Counted from the stretch's first letter, positions 44,447 to 52,779 are shown. The stretch is 64,000 bases of DNA from Nocardioides albertanoniae (GCF_006716315.1 NZ_VFOV01000001.1:1408501-1472500), one strand, 5' to 3'. Notes: generated by a model not told the origin, from the sequence alone. Numbers and translations are program-made.

Positions 44447-45637
44447 ATGTCCAACGTCATCGTCGCCGGGGCGCGCACGCCGATCGGCCGCCTGCTCGGC
44501 GCATTCAAGGGCCTGAGCGCCGCCGACCTCGGTGCCGTCGCCATCAAGGGCGCGCTCGAGAAGTCCGGCGTCGCCGCCGACAAGGTCGACTACCTGATCA
44601 TGGGCCAGGTGCTCCAGGCGGGCGCCGGCCAGAACCCGGCCCGCACCGCCGGGCTGGCCGCCGGCCTCCCGGCCAGCATCCCGAGCATCACGGTCAACAA
44701 GGTCTGTCTCTCCGGCCTCAACGCGATCGCGACCGCCTCGCAGCTGATCACCGCCGGCGAGGCGGAGATCGTCGTCGCGGGTGGCATGGAGTCGATGACC
44801 CAGGCCCCGCACCTGCTGCCGAAGTCGCGTGAGGGCTTCAAGTACGGCGACACCGCGCTGGTCGACTCGATGGCCTACGACGCGCTCTACGACCAGGCCA
44901 CCGCGCAGGCGATGGGTGCCCTGACCGAGGCCGTCAACGCCGACCGCGAGAAGGGTCTCTCGCGTGAGGAGCAGGACGCCTTCGCCGCGCGCTCGCACCA
45001 GCTGGCCGCCGCCGCGCAGAAGAACGGCACCTTCGACGACGAGATCGTCCCGGTCTCGATCCCGCAGCGCAAGGGCGACCCGGTCGTCGTCTCCGCCGAC
45101 GAGGGCGTACGCGGCGACACCACCGTCGAGTCGCTCGGCAAGCTCCGCCCGGCGTTCTCCAAGTCCGGCACGATCACCGCCGGCACCTCCTCGCAGATCT
45201 CCGACGGCGCCGCCGCCGTCGTGATCATGAGCAAGGAGAAGGCCGAGGAGCTCGGCCTCGAGTGGCTCGCCGAGATCGGTGCGCACGGCATGGTCGCCGG
45301 CCCCGACTCCACGCTGCAGCTGCAGCCGGCCAACGCCACCGCCAAGGCGCTGGAGAAGGAGGGCATCTCCGCCTCCGACCTCGACCTGGTCGAGTTCAAC
45401 GAGGCCTTCGCCGCCGTCGGCCTCGAGTCGGCGGCCGCCCTCGAGATCCCCGAGGACAAGGTCAACGTCAACGGTGGCGCGATCGCTCTCGGTCACCCGC
45501 TGGGCTGTTCCGGCGCCCGCATCGTGCTGGCCCTGGCCCACGAGCTCAAGCGCCGTGGCGGCGGCAACGGTGCGGCCGCGCTCTGCGGCGGTGGCGGTCA
45601 GGGTGACGCCCTGATCGTGCGGGTCCCGAAGGCCTGA
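44447..45637 (+). CDS. phaA: Acetyl-CoA C-acetyltransferase (biosynthetic thiolase)
   Basis: Condenses two acetyl-CoA to acetoacetyl-CoA, the entry step of the pathway. The 396-aa thiolase has the acyl-accepting Cys 87 in [31 protein letters not shown] with the catalytic His, and CGGGGQGDA with the second Cys. A GGAGG lies 5-6 nt before the ATG. The homologous gene in mycobacteria (fadA4) is also next to the epimerase. meaB follows directly. Confidence 0.94.
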   Translation: MSNVIVAGARTPIGRLLGAFKGLSAADLGAVAIKGALEKSGVAADKVDYLIMGQVLQAGAGQNPARTAGLAAGLPASIPSITVNKVCLSGLNAIATASQLITAGEAEIVVAGGMESMTQAPHLLPKSREGFKYGDTALVDSMAYDALYDQATAQAMGALTEAVNADREKGLSREEQDAFAARSHQLAAAAQKNGTFDDEIVPVSIPQRKGDPVVVSADEGVRGDTTVESLGKLRPAFSKSGTITAGTSSQISDGAAAVVIMSKEKAEELGLEWLAEIGAHGMVAGPDSTLQLQPANATAKALEKEGISASDLDLVEFNEAFAAVGLESAAALEIPEDKVNVNGGAIALGHPLGCSGARIVLALAHELKRRGGGNGAAALCGGGGQGDALIVRVPKA

Positions 45638-45704
45638 CATCTCTGAGGTAGCAGATCTGGTCGCGCGCGCCCGGGGCGGAGAGCCCCGGGCGGTCGCGCG
45701 GCTG

Positions 45705-46592
45705 GTGTCGTATGTGGAGAACGCCCCCGTCGGCGGGGGAGAGCGGCTCCGTGAGGTGATGGCCGCGCTCGCGCCGCACAGCGGGCATGCCCACATCGTG
45801 GGGCTCACCGGTGCGCCCGGGGTCGGGAAGTCGACCACCACCTCGGCGCTGGTGCGCGAGCTGCGCGCCGCGGGGCGCACCGTGGCCGTGCTGGCCGTCG
45901 ACCCGTCCTCGCCGTTCTCCGGTGGCGCCCTGCTGGGTGACCGGATCCGGATGACCGACCACGCGACCGACCCCGGTGTCTTCATCCGCTCGATGGCCTC
46001 GCGCGGTCATCTCGGCGGGTTGGCCTGGTCGGCGCCGCAGGCGCTGCGGGTGCTCGACGCGGCCGGGTTCGACGTGGTGCTGGTCGAGACCGTCGGCGTC
46101 GGACAGTCGGAGGTCGAGATCGCCGGGCTGGCCGACACGACCGTCGTGCTGGTCGCGCCCGGCATGGGCGACGGCATCCAGGCGGCGAAGGCCGGCATCC
46201 TCGAGATCGGCGACCTCTACGTGGTCAACAAGGCCGATCGGGACGGTGCGAGCAAGGTACGCCGCGATCTGCGCGGGATGCTCCGGCTCTCCGACCGCGC
46301 CGAAGGCGCCTGGACCCCGTCGGTCCTCGCCGCTGTCGCACAGTCGGGCAAGGGGATGCCCGAGGTCGTCGGTGCGCTCGACGAGCACCACGCGTGGCTC
46401 GAGTCCAGCGGTGCGCTGGCTGCGCGGCGTACGCGTCGGGCACGGGCGGAGGTCGAGGCGATCGCCGTCGAGACCCTGCGTGCCCGCTGGACCCTCGGCT
46501 CCACCAGCGACCTCGACGTGCTGGCCGAGAAGGTGGTGAGCGGCGCGCAGGACCCCTACGCCGCCGCCGACGCCCTCCTCGCCGACCACTGA
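45705..46592 (+). CDS. meaB: Methylmalonyl-CoA mutase-associated GTPase MeaB
   Basis: A G3E-type GTPase that protects and gates loading of adenosylcobalamin into the B12 mutase, here presumably Ecm. The 295-aa form from GTG 45705 has GAPGVGKSTTTSALV (P-loop), VDPSSPFSGGALLGDRIRM, DVVLVETVGVGQSEVEIAGL and VNKADRDGA. The conserved N-terminus clearly begins earlier: the frame is open back to 45615 and codons 45639-45704 read ISEVADLVARARGGEPRAVA, matching MeaB N-termini. No ATG, GTG or TTG exists there; ATC 45639 (AAGG 6 nt before) or CTG 45657 (GAGG 8 nt before) are candidate starts. It follows phaA. Confidence 0.9.
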   Translation: MSYVENAPVGGGERLREVMAALAPHSGHAHIVGLTGAPGVGKSTTTSALVRELRAAGRTVAVLAVDPSSPFSGGALLGDRIRMTDHATDPGVFIRSMASRGHLGGLAWSAPQALRVLDAAGFDVVLVETVGVGQSEVEIAGLADTTVVLVAPGMGDGIQAAKAGILEIGDLYVVNKADRDGASKVRRDLRGMLRLSDRAEGAWTPSVLAAVAQSGKGMPEVVGALDEHHAWLESSGALAARRTRRARAEVEAIAVETLRARWTLGSTSDLDVLAEKVVSGAQDPYAAADALLADH

Positions 46593-46602
46593 TCCCACCC
46601 CA

Positions 46603-46758
46603 GCCGAGACGTCACGCCTGCAGGTCGAGGGGTCACCCCGGCCGGCCGAAGAGTCACTTCTGCAGGTCGAGTTGGCGCTACGGTGCCAACTCGACCTGCA
46701 CACCTGACGCCTCGGCCTGCACGAGTGACCTTTCGACCTGCAGAAGTGACGTCTCGGC
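46603..46758. repeat. Nested palindrome array with TGCAGGTCGA motifs, family B copy 2
   Basis: Three nested pairs: GCCGAGACGTCAC/GTGACGTCTCGGC (46603-46615, 46746-46758), TGCAGGTCGA/TCGACCTGCA (46619, 46733) and a 16-bp central stem (46661-46676 with 46685-46700). GTCAC and TGCAGGTCGA motifs repeat as in the element at 28612-28715. It lies after meaB and before the PH gene, both on the plus strand. Confidence 0.75.
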
Positions 46759-46825
46759 GGGAGTTGTCCCGGCGTACGGCCTGTTCTCTCGACTCCCGCT
46801 CGACGGGGTCACTATCGTTGGTCTC

Positions 46826-47332
46826 GTGAACCTCTTCGGTGTCGATATCTCCAAGCACCTTCTGCGGGACGAAGGTGAGGTCGTCGTGGACGAGGTCACC
46901 CATCACTGGGTCTCCTACATCAAGCCGGTGGCCGAGGCGATCCTCGGGCTGGCGCTGATGATCGTGGCGGCGACGATCGATATGAACATCGCCTGGATCC
47001 TCGTGCTGGTGGCGTTCGCGCTGGTCGGGCATGCGTTCTGGCGGTCGCTGGTGGTGAGCCGAGACCGGTTCGTGGTCACCAACATGCGCATCTTCCGGGT
47101 GCACGGCGTGCTCTCGAGCGAGCTGGCGACCATGCCGCTCGCGCGAGTCCTCGACATCACGGTCAAGCAGTCGTTCACGGGCCAGATCTTCAACTACGGC
47201 CACTTCGTCTTCGAGTCGGCCGCGCAGGAGCAGGGGCTCAACGACATCCACTTCGTCGGACGGCCGACCGAGCGTGACCTGACCATCCAGCGCGTCGTCC
47301 AGCGAGCAGGTCTTCGCGGCAGCGTCGGTTAA
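46826..47332 (+). CDS. Bacterial PH domain membrane protein
   Basis: A 168-aa protein with two membrane helices (about 37-55 and 58-75) followed by a bacterial PH-like domain (RDRFVVTNMRIFRVHGVLSS, SFTGQIFNYGHFVFESAAQE). Such YdbS-like proteins sit in the membrane with unknown function. The GTG has a TATCGT box 7 nt upstream with TCGACT 18 bp further, so it is probably leaderless. Confidence 0.8.
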   Translation: MNLFGVDISKHLLRDEGEVVVDEVTHHWVSYIKPVAEAILGLALMIVAATIDMNIAWILVLVAFALVGHAFWRSLVVSRDRFVVTNMRIFRVHGVLSSELATMPLARVLDITVKQSFTGQIFNYGHFVFESAAQEQGLNDIHFVGRPTERDLTIQRVVQRAGLRGSVG

Positions 47333-47397
47333 GGGTTGGGCAAGGGTCCGGGTAGGGGCTGGCCGACCGGCTGGTGCGTGCTCCTAGGATTGTCCCT

Positions 47398-48360
47398 ATG
47401 ACGCAGCAGCCGTTCTCCCGTCCCGGAGCCGTCGACCTCTCCGGCCTCGCCAGCAACAGCCCCGTCCAGGACGCGCCGCCCTTCGGTGCTCCGGGCGCCG
47501 GTGCGCCCGCCCAGGGGCGGAGCGCGGGCTCCTACACGGTCGAGGTCGACGAGCAGATCTTCCAGTCGGTGGTCGAGGCGTCGATGACCGCCCCGGTCGT
47601 GCTGGTCTTCTACTCGGCCTCGCGTGCCGCTGAGAGCGTCGCCTACTCGCGCGACGTCTCGACGGTCGTGGAGGGCTACGAGGGCCGCTTCCTGGCTGGA
47701 CTGGTCGACATCGACAAGAACACGCAGATCGCACAGGCGCTCCAGGTCGCCCAGGTGCCGGTCGTCTACATCCTCATCGACGGTCGCCCGGCCACCCAGC
47801 CGATCCCGGGCGTGCTCAACGTCGAGGAGCTGCGTACGGTCTTCCAGCAGCTCGGCCAGCAGCTCACCGCCCAAGGGATCGGCGGGCGGCACAAGCCCAA
47901 CGCCATCGGTGGCGGCGCCGCGGCCGAGGAGGGTGAGGAGCAGCAGCTCGACCCGCGCTACGCGCCGGCGCAGGACGCGCTCGAGCGCGGCGACATCGAC
48001 GCGGCGGTGGCCGAGTACGAGAAGCTGATCGCCTCCAACCCGGCCGACACCGAGGCTGTCGCCGGGCTGGCGATGGCCAAGGTCCTGCAGCGTACGCAGG
48101 GGGTCGACCTCAACGCGGCCCGCGCCGCCGCAGCCGACGCCCCCGACGACATCGAGGCACAGACCCTCGTCGCCGACCTCGACCTGCTCGGCGGCCACGT
48201 GGAGGACTCGTTCCTCCGGCTGATCGACCTGGTGCGGCGTACGTCGGGCGACGAGCGCAACCAGGCTCGCCAGCACCTCCTCGGGCTCTTCGCCGCCGTG
48301 GGCAACGACGACGAGCGCGTGCTCAAGGGCCGTCAGTCGCTGGCCTCCGCGCTCTTCTGA
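47398..48360 (+). CDS. Thioredoxin-fold and TPR protein lacking the CxxC motif
   Basis: A 320-aa CnoX/YbbN-like cytoplasmic chaperone. Residues about 55-155 form a thioredoxin fold, but the usual WCxxC is replaced by FYSASRAAES, so no redox chemistry is expected. Residues about 185-320 form TPR-like helices (PAQDALERGDIDAAVAEYEK). The conserved cis-Pro region is VPVVYILIDGRP. A TAGGAT box 7 nt before the ATG suggests leaderless expression. M. tuberculosis Rv1324 lies in the same relative place. Confidence 0.87.
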   Translation: MTQQPFSRPGAVDLSGLASNSPVQDAPPFGAPGAGAPAQGRSAGSYTVEVDEQIFQSVVEASMTAPVVLVFYSASRAAESVAYSRDVSTVVEGYEGRFLAGLVDIDKNTQIAQALQVAQVPVVYILIDGRPATQPIPGVLNVEELRTVFQQLGQQLTAQGIGGRHKPNAIGGGAAAEEGEEQQLDPRYAPAQDALERGDIDAAVAEYEKLIASNPADTEAVAGLAMAKVLQRTQGVDLNAARAAAADAPDDIEAQTLVADLDLLGGHVEDSFLRLIDLVRRTSGDERNQARQHLLGLFAAVGNDDERVLKGRQSLASALF

Positions 48361-49286
48361 GGGCCGTTCCGCCCAGAGCCGCTCCGCCCAGGGTCGTGCT
48401 GCCCGGCGAGGGCCGCCAGCACTGTGGTGACCGCCGGTGAGGCGCCCATCGTGCGGCGGTGCACCGCCAGGATCGCGCGGGTGGGCACCGGGTCGACGAC
48501 GCGCACCGCGACGAGATCCACGCCCAGCTCGGCCCGTCCCATCCGAGGGATGAGGGCGATGCCGAGGCCTGCCCGCACGAGCGCGAGGTGGCTGTCGAAC
48601 TCCATCGAGACGTGCGCGATCTGGGGGAGATGGCCGGTGCCGGCGTACATCCGGTTCAGCCACTGGTGACAGATCGTGCCTTCCGGGGTGGCGATCCAGC
48701 TCTCGCCGACGAGGTCGTGCGGGGTCACCTTGGCCAGCTGGGCCAGCGGATGGTCGCGATGGACGATCATGTCGGCGACATCGCGGTGGAGCTCGGTGGT
48801 GACGAGGTGATCGGGGATCGAGAGAGGCACGTCGCCCCAGGAGTGCACCACGCCGATCTCGCTGTGACCGGTGGCGACCAGGTCGACGGTGTCCCAGGGC
48901 TCTCGCTCGGAGAGGGTCAGGGCGAGCCCGGGGTGGGCCGCGAGCAGGTCGCGCGCGACCGGGGCGATCAGCCCACGCATCGCGGTGGAGAAGGCGGTCA
49001 GCCGCAGCCGACCCGCGACGGTCGTGGCCTGCTCGTGCAGCCCCGACTCCAGCGCCTCCATGTCGGCGAGGAGCCTCGAGCCCTCGTCGACCAGGTGTCT
49101 GCCGGCATGCGTGAGCATCACGCCCCGGCCGACCCGCTCCAGCAGCGGTAGGCCGACCTGTCGCTCGAGGCGTTTGACCTGCTGGGAGACGGCGCTGGGG
49201 GTGAAGCCCAGCGCATCGGCGGCCTCGACCACCGAGCCGTGGGCGTCGACCGCGCGGAGCGCGACCATCGAGGTGAGGTCGATCAT
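48333..49286 (-). CDS. LysR family transcriptional regulator
   Basis: A 317-aa regulator with an N-terminal winged HTH (AADALGFTPSAVSQQVKRLE) and a LysR substrate-binding domain (LRLTAFSTAMRGLIAPVARD). ATG 49286 has a TAGCAT box 6 nt before it. It is divergent from the EamA exporter at 49333, so it likely controls that gene in the manner of ArgP- or ThrR-like regulators. Its last 28 bp overlap the convergent thioredoxin-like gene. Confidence 0.92.
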   Translation of the reverse strand: MIDLTSMVALRAVDAHGSVVEAADALGFTPSAVSQQVKRLERQVGLPLLERVGRGVMLTHAGRHLVDEGSRLLADMEALESGLHEQATTVAGRLRLTAFSTAMRGLIAPVARDLLAAHPGLALTLSEREPWDTVDLVATGHSEIGVVHSWGDVPLSIPDHLVTTELHRDVADMIVHRDHPLAQLAKVTPHDLVGESWIATPEGTICHQWLNRMYAGTGHLPQIAHVSMEFDSHLALVRAGLGIALIPRMGRAELGVDLVAVRVVDPVPTRAILAVHRRTMGASPAVTTVLAALAGQHDPGRSGSGRNGPQKSAEASD

Positions 49287-49332
49287 GAAGCAATGCTACG
49301 TCGTTTGGTGAAGATTCATTCGCTGGTGCTAC

Positions 49333-50346
49333 ATGGTCGTGGCCGTCATCCTGGTGGACGTGAACCGTCGTGACTCGTTGCTCGCCGTGCTCGTCGCCGT
49401 CCTGTGGGGCTTCAACTTCGTGGCTATCGACTGGGGCCTCGCCCCGCGCGAGGGGCAGTCGGTGCCGCCTCTGCTCCTGGTCGCCGTGCGCTTCTTCCTC
49501 GTCGCCTTCCCGGCGGTGTTCCTGCTGCCGCGGCCCAAGGCGCCGTGGCGGGTGATCGTGGCGGTCGGGGCGTTCATGAGCCTGGGGCAGTTCGGGCTGC
49601 TCTACACCAGCATGGCCGTCGGGATGCCGCCCGGGCTCGCCGGCCTCGTGCTCCAGGCGCAGGTCGTGCTCACCATCGTGATCGCCGCCGGAGTGCTCCG
49701 CGAGCGGCCGAGCACGGTGCAGGTCGTCGGTGTGCTCGCGGGGGCGCTCGGGCTGCTCGTCGTCGCGCTCGGCCGAGGTGGGCACGTGCCCCTCGGTTCG
49801 CTCCTGCTCTGCCTGCTGGCCGCGCTGTCGTGGGCGGTGGGCAACGTGGTCTCGCGGGCCGCGAAGGTGCCCGGCGGGCTCGCGCTGACGGTGTGGTCGG
49901 CGCTCGTCGTGCCCGTGCCGCTGCTGGCGCTCTCGCTGGTGATCGACGGGCCCGGCGGCGTACGCGACGGGGTGGCGGCCTTCGGCTGGGAGGCACTGGC
50001 CTCGACGGCCTACACCGTCGTGCTGGCCTCGTTCGTCGGCTACGGGATCTTCAACTCGCTGCTCGCCCGGCACCCGGCCTCGTCGGTGGTGCCGTGGATC
50101 CTGCTGGTGCCGCCGGTCGCGATCGGCTCCGCGTGGTTGCTGCTCGGCGAGACACCGAGCGTCGGCGAGCTCGCCGGGGGAGCGCTGCTGGTGCTCGGCG
50201 CCCTCGTCGCGCAGGGAGTGCTACGCGCGCCCCGACTCGGTGTATCCCGGGCCGCCGTCCAGGGCGGCGAGAGCGGCCTCGACCCGGCGCGCGGTGAAGT
50301 CGGCGGCCCGCTCGCGCACCTCGTCGATGGTGCAGAACGCCACTGA
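49333..50346 (+). CDS. EamA/DMT family transporter (probable metabolite exporter)
   Basis: A 337-aa, 10-helix exporter of the RhaT/EamA type: helix 1 LAVLVAVLWGFNFVAIDWGL, and in the second repeat YTVVLASFVGYGIFNSLLAR. A LysR gene is divergently placed, an arrangement typical for amino-acid exporters. The C-terminal 42 residues (from VLRAPRLGVS) overlap the convergent Nudix gene by 126 bp and have no membrane character, so the tail may simply be read-through into the neighbour's opposite strand. Confidence 0.85.
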   Translation: MVVAVILVDVNRRDSLLAVLVAVLWGFNFVAIDWGLAPREGQSVPPLLLVAVRFFLVAFPAVFLLPRPKAPWRVIVAVGAFMSLGQFGLLYTSMAVGMPPGLAGLVLQAQVVLTIVIAAGVLRERPSTVQVVGVLAGALGLLVVALGRGGHVPLGSLLLCLLAALSWAVGNVVSRAAKVPGGLALTVWSALVVPVPLLALSLVIDGPGGVRDGVAAFGWEALASTAYTVVLASFVGYGIFNSLLARHPASSVVPWILLVPPVAIGSAWLLLGETPSVGELAGGALLVLGALVAQGVLRAPRLGVSRAAVQGGESGLDPARGEVGGPLAHLVDGAERH

Positions 50347-50964
50347 GCGGATCTCGCGGGGCTGGAGGGTGGTCCGCTCCAGGATCGAGGGCGGGTGCAC
50401 GCCACCGTCGAAGACCAGGCAGACGGCGTCGTCCCAGCCGCCCCACGGCGGCAGCCAGTCGGTGAGGAGCAGGTTGTCGGCGGGGATCTCGAGGTCGAGC
50501 TCCTCCTCGATCTCGCGGCTCGTGGCTAGTCGCGGTGACTCGCCGACCTCCACGATGCCGCCGGGCAGGTCCCAGTCCTTCTTGTAGGTCAGCTGGCACA
50601 TCAGCACCCGGCCGTCGGGATCGCGCACCAGCATCTGACCGATCGCGCGCTTGCGCGGGAGGAACGAGTTGAGCAGCGCCCGGAAGCCCTCGGGTGCCTC
50701 CACCGGCGCATCGCTCGCGACCCGCGCGTAGAGCATCCGGTCGTCGCCACCCGCCACGCCCCGCAGCAGCCCCTCGCGGTGGAGCCCCGACCAGGTCGCG
50801 GTGCGCTGCTCGAGCGGTTGGCCGGGGTCGACCAGGGCCTCGACACGATGATGGGTCAGCAGAGCGGCGGCCACCTCGCGGCGTACGACATCGACGGCCT
50901 CGCCCGCGGCCCACTCGATCCGGGCAACGCCCTCCGACACGGTCGTCGTCTCTGGCTCGTTCAC
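50221..50964 (-). CDS. Nudix hydrolase
   Basis: A 247-aa protein with an N-terminal region of about 105 residues unlike the core, then a Nudix domain. The Nudix box has GGIVEVGES then REIEEEL in the GX5EX7REUXEEXGU order, around residues 145-166. It should hydrolyse a nucleoside-diphosphate derivative; the substrate is unknown. GTG 50964 with GGAGG 8 nt upstream is chosen; both lie in one unit of the tandem repeat. The stop-start overlap GTGA with a 28-codon mini-ORF suggests translational coupling. Confidence 0.87.
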   Translation of the reverse strand: MNEPETTTVSEGVARIEWAAGEAVDVVRREVAAALLTHHRVEALVDPGQPLEQRTATWSGLHREGLLRGVAGGDDRMLYARVASDAPVEAPEGFRALLNSFLPRKRAIGQMLVRDPDGRVLMCQLTYKKDWDLPGGIVEVGESPRLATSREIEEELDLEIPADNLLLTDWLPPWGGWDDAVCLVFDGGVHPPSILERTTLQPREIRSVAFCTIDEVRERAADFTARRVEAALAALDGGPGYTESGRA

Positions 50965-51047
50965 GCGACCACCTCCGTAGCGCAAGCGCCAGAGTACGGA
51001 CGCGGTCGCGTGATTGTTCGATGGTTCACTCGCTGGCGCTCGCTCAT
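50961..51047 (-). CDS. 28-aa mini-ORF coupled to the Nudix gene
   Basis: ATG 51047 follows a copy of the GGAGGTGGTCGC ribosome-binding region and codes for MSERQRVNHRTITRPRPYSG plus eight residues, ending in a TGA that overlaps the Nudix GTG. It is generated by the 83-bp repeat. A second copy (GTG 51130 to TGA 51044) overlaps this ATG in turn but has no clear ribosome-binding site. Whether the peptides are made is unknown. Confidence 0.4.
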   Translation of the reverse strand: MSERQRVNHRTITRPRPYSGACATEVVA

Positions 51048-51130
51048 GCGACCACCTCCGTAGCGCAAGCGCCAGAGTACGGACGCGGTCGCGTGATTGT
51101 TCGATGGTTCACTCGCTGGCGCTCGCTCAC
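50965..51130. repeat. Two 83-bp direct tandem repeats
   Basis: Units 50965-51047 and 51048-51130 are nearly identical, and a third copy starts (GCGAC at 51131). Each holds a GGAGG, a start codon and inverted AGCGCCAG/CTGGCGCT arms. Because 83 is not a multiple of three, each copy puts the next mini-ORF in a new frame with a 4-nt stop-start overlap. Confidence 0.85.
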
Positions 51131-51153
51131 GCGACAACCCTAGCGAGCGCTCC

Positions 51154-51180
51154 TGTCACGCCCAGGCTGCCGCCGGTGTC
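51154..51180 (+). promoter_or_regulatory. ECF41-type promoter before the AhpD-like / sigma factor operon
   Basis: TGTCACG, 16 nt, TGTC. The known ECF41 promoter consensus is TGTCACA, 16 nt, CGTC; this site differs at two bases with exact spacing. Transcription would start near 51187, 36 nt before the AhpD-like ATG. It fits autoregulation by the sigma factor encoded in the same operon. Confidence 0.65.
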
Positions 51181-51222
51181 TGGATGGTGACGAGATGAGC
51201 GAACCCGAATCAGGAGGGCACG

Positions 51223-51807
51223 ATGCCCAGCACGTTCAGGATCCCCAAGGCAGATCTGACCGGTCTCTACGGTGCGGTGGTGCGGCGGGTCAGCAAGAAG
51301 ATGTACGGCGATGTGCCCGACGTCGGCTACGTCTACTTCCACCACAAGCCGCTGCTGCGCGCGGTGATGGGCTTCGAGACCAAGGTCGGGAGGTGGAAGG
51401 CGCTCGACCCGACCTACAAGTCGCTGGCCGAGATGGCGGCGGCGAGCACGATCGGGTGCAGCTGGTGCCTCGACTTCGGCTACTACCTCGCCCACAACAA
51501 CGACCTCGACCTCGACAAGATCCGCCAGGTGCAGGTGTGGCGCACCTCCGACGTCTTCGACGAGACCGAGAGGCAGGTGCTCGAGTACGCCGAGGCTATG
51601 TCGTCCACGCCGCTGACCGTCACCGACGAGATGGTCGCGGGGCTGCTGGCCGAGCTGGGCACCGAGGCGATGGTCGAGCTCACCCAGATGATCGCGGTCG
51701 AGAACATGCGCTCGCGCTTCAACTCGGCCGCCGGGCTGCAGAGCCAGGGATACTCCGACGTATGCGACCTCCCGCTGGCCCCGGCGCCGGTAAGGTCGCA
51801 GGCATGA
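51223..51807 (+). CDS. Carboxymuconolactone decarboxylase (AhpD-like) family protein
   Basis: A 194-aa AhpD-fold protein with the redox motif IGCSWCLDFGYYLAH (Cys 79, Cys 82 and the following His). ECF41 sigma factors are commonly paired with such a carboxymuconolactone decarboxylase/oxidoreductase/epimerase-type gene. AGGAGG precedes ATG 51223, and the stop overlaps the sigma factor start by 4 nt (ATGA), so the two are co-translated. Confidence 0.88.
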   Translation: MPSTFRIPKADLTGLYGAVVRRVSKKMYGDVPDVGYVYFHHKPLLRAVMGFETKVGRWKALDPTYKSLAEMAAASTIGCSWCLDFGYYLAHNNDLDLDKIRQVQVWRTSDVFDETERQVLEYAEAMSSTPLTVTDEMVAGLLAELGTEAMVELTQMIAVENMRSRFNSAAGLQSQGYSDVCDLPLAPAPVRSQA

Positions 51808-52697
51808 GCGAGCCGGCGGCCAGCGATGCCGCGACGGAGGCTTTCGTCGCCCACCGCAACCTCCTCTTCACCGTCGCCTACGAGATGCTCGGCTCGGCCG
51901 CCGACGCGGAGGACGTGCTGCAGGAGACCTGGTTGCGATGGGTCGACGTGCCCCTCGAGGAGGTGCGTGACCAGCGGGCCTATCTGGTGCGGATCACCAC
52001 CCGTCTCGCGCTCAACCGGATCCGCACGCTGACCCGGCGCAAGGAGACGTACGTCGGGCCGTGGCTGCCCGAGCCGCTGCTGACCGCGCCCGACGTCGCC
52101 GACGACGCCGAGCTCGCCGACTCGCTCTCGACCGCTGTGCTGCTGGTGCTCGAGACGCTCTCGCCGACCGAACGAGCCGTGTTCGTGCTGCGCGAGGTCT
52201 TCGCGCTCGGCCACGACGAGATCGCCGAGGCGATCGGCAAGTCGTCCGCCGCAGTGCGCCAGATCGCCCACCGCGCGCGCGACCACGTCGCCGAGCGTCG
52301 CCCGCGCGAGGCGGTCTCCTCCGCCGAGGCGCGCCGGGTGCTGGAGCACTTCCGCGACGCCGCCACCGGCGGAGACCTGCAGTCGCTCCTCGACGTGCTC
52401 GCCCCCGACGTCGTGCTCCTCTCCGACGGCGGCGGCATCGTCCAGGCTGCCCGCAACCCGATCTACGGCGCCGACAAGGTCGTGCGGTTCCTCACCGGTC
52501 TGGTGACCAGGTACGAGACGCCGACCTTCGAGCTGACCACCGTCAACAACGCCCCTGGGCTGCTGGTCTATCTCGGCGACAAGGTCGACGGGGCTGTCAC
52601 CGTGCGTGTCGACGACGGGCTGGTCACCGGGCTCTACTACGTGCGCAACCCCTCCAAGCTCAGTGGGCTCTCCGGGCAGGTTCACGTCGAACGGTGA
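51804..52697 (+). CDS. sigJ: ECF41-type RNA polymerase sigma factor (SigJ family)
   Basis: A 297-aa extracytoplasmic-function sigma factor with sigma region 2 (about 15-80, DAEDVLQETWLRWVDV), region 4 (about 112-165, TERAVFVLREVFALGHDEIA) and a C-terminal SnoaL-like domain holding the DGGG motif (LLSDGGGIVQAARNPIYGAD) that regulates activity in place of an anti-sigma factor. ATG 51804 overlaps the partner gene stop. It likely drives its own operon from the promoter at 51154. Confidence 0.92.
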   Translation: MSEPAASDAATEAFVAHRNLLFTVAYEMLGSAADAEDVLQETWLRWVDVPLEEVRDQRAYLVRITTRLALNRIRTLTRRKETYVGPWLPEPLLTAPDVADDAELADSLSTAVLLVLETLSPTERAVFVLREVFALGHDEIAEAIGKSSAAVRQIAHRARDHVAERRPREAVSSAEARRVLEHFRDAATGGDLQSLLDVLAPDVVLLSDGGGIVQAARNPIYGADKVVRFLTGLVTRYETPTFELTTVNNAPGLLVYLGDKVDGAVTVRVDDGLVTGLYYVRNPSKLSGLSGQVHVER

Positions 52698-52716
52698 GGT
52701 TGAGACCGCACGACGA

Positions 52717-52762
52717 GAGAAGGTCTCGACACCCCGCCTGAGCGAGATGTCGAGACCTTCTC
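52717..52762. terminator. Hairpin between sigma factor and M36 protease genes
   Basis: GAGAAGGTCTCGAC (52717-52730) pairs exactly with GTCGAGACCTTCTC (52749-52762) around an 18-nt loop, between convergent stops. Confidence 0.65.
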
Positions 52763-52779
52763 GGATCACCGGCCAGATC

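Noticed and set aside
14537..46758. Palindromic repeats as a CRISPR array or attachment sites
   Set aside because: There is no regular repeat-spacer pattern, no cas gene and no integrase; copies lie far apart at gene ends.
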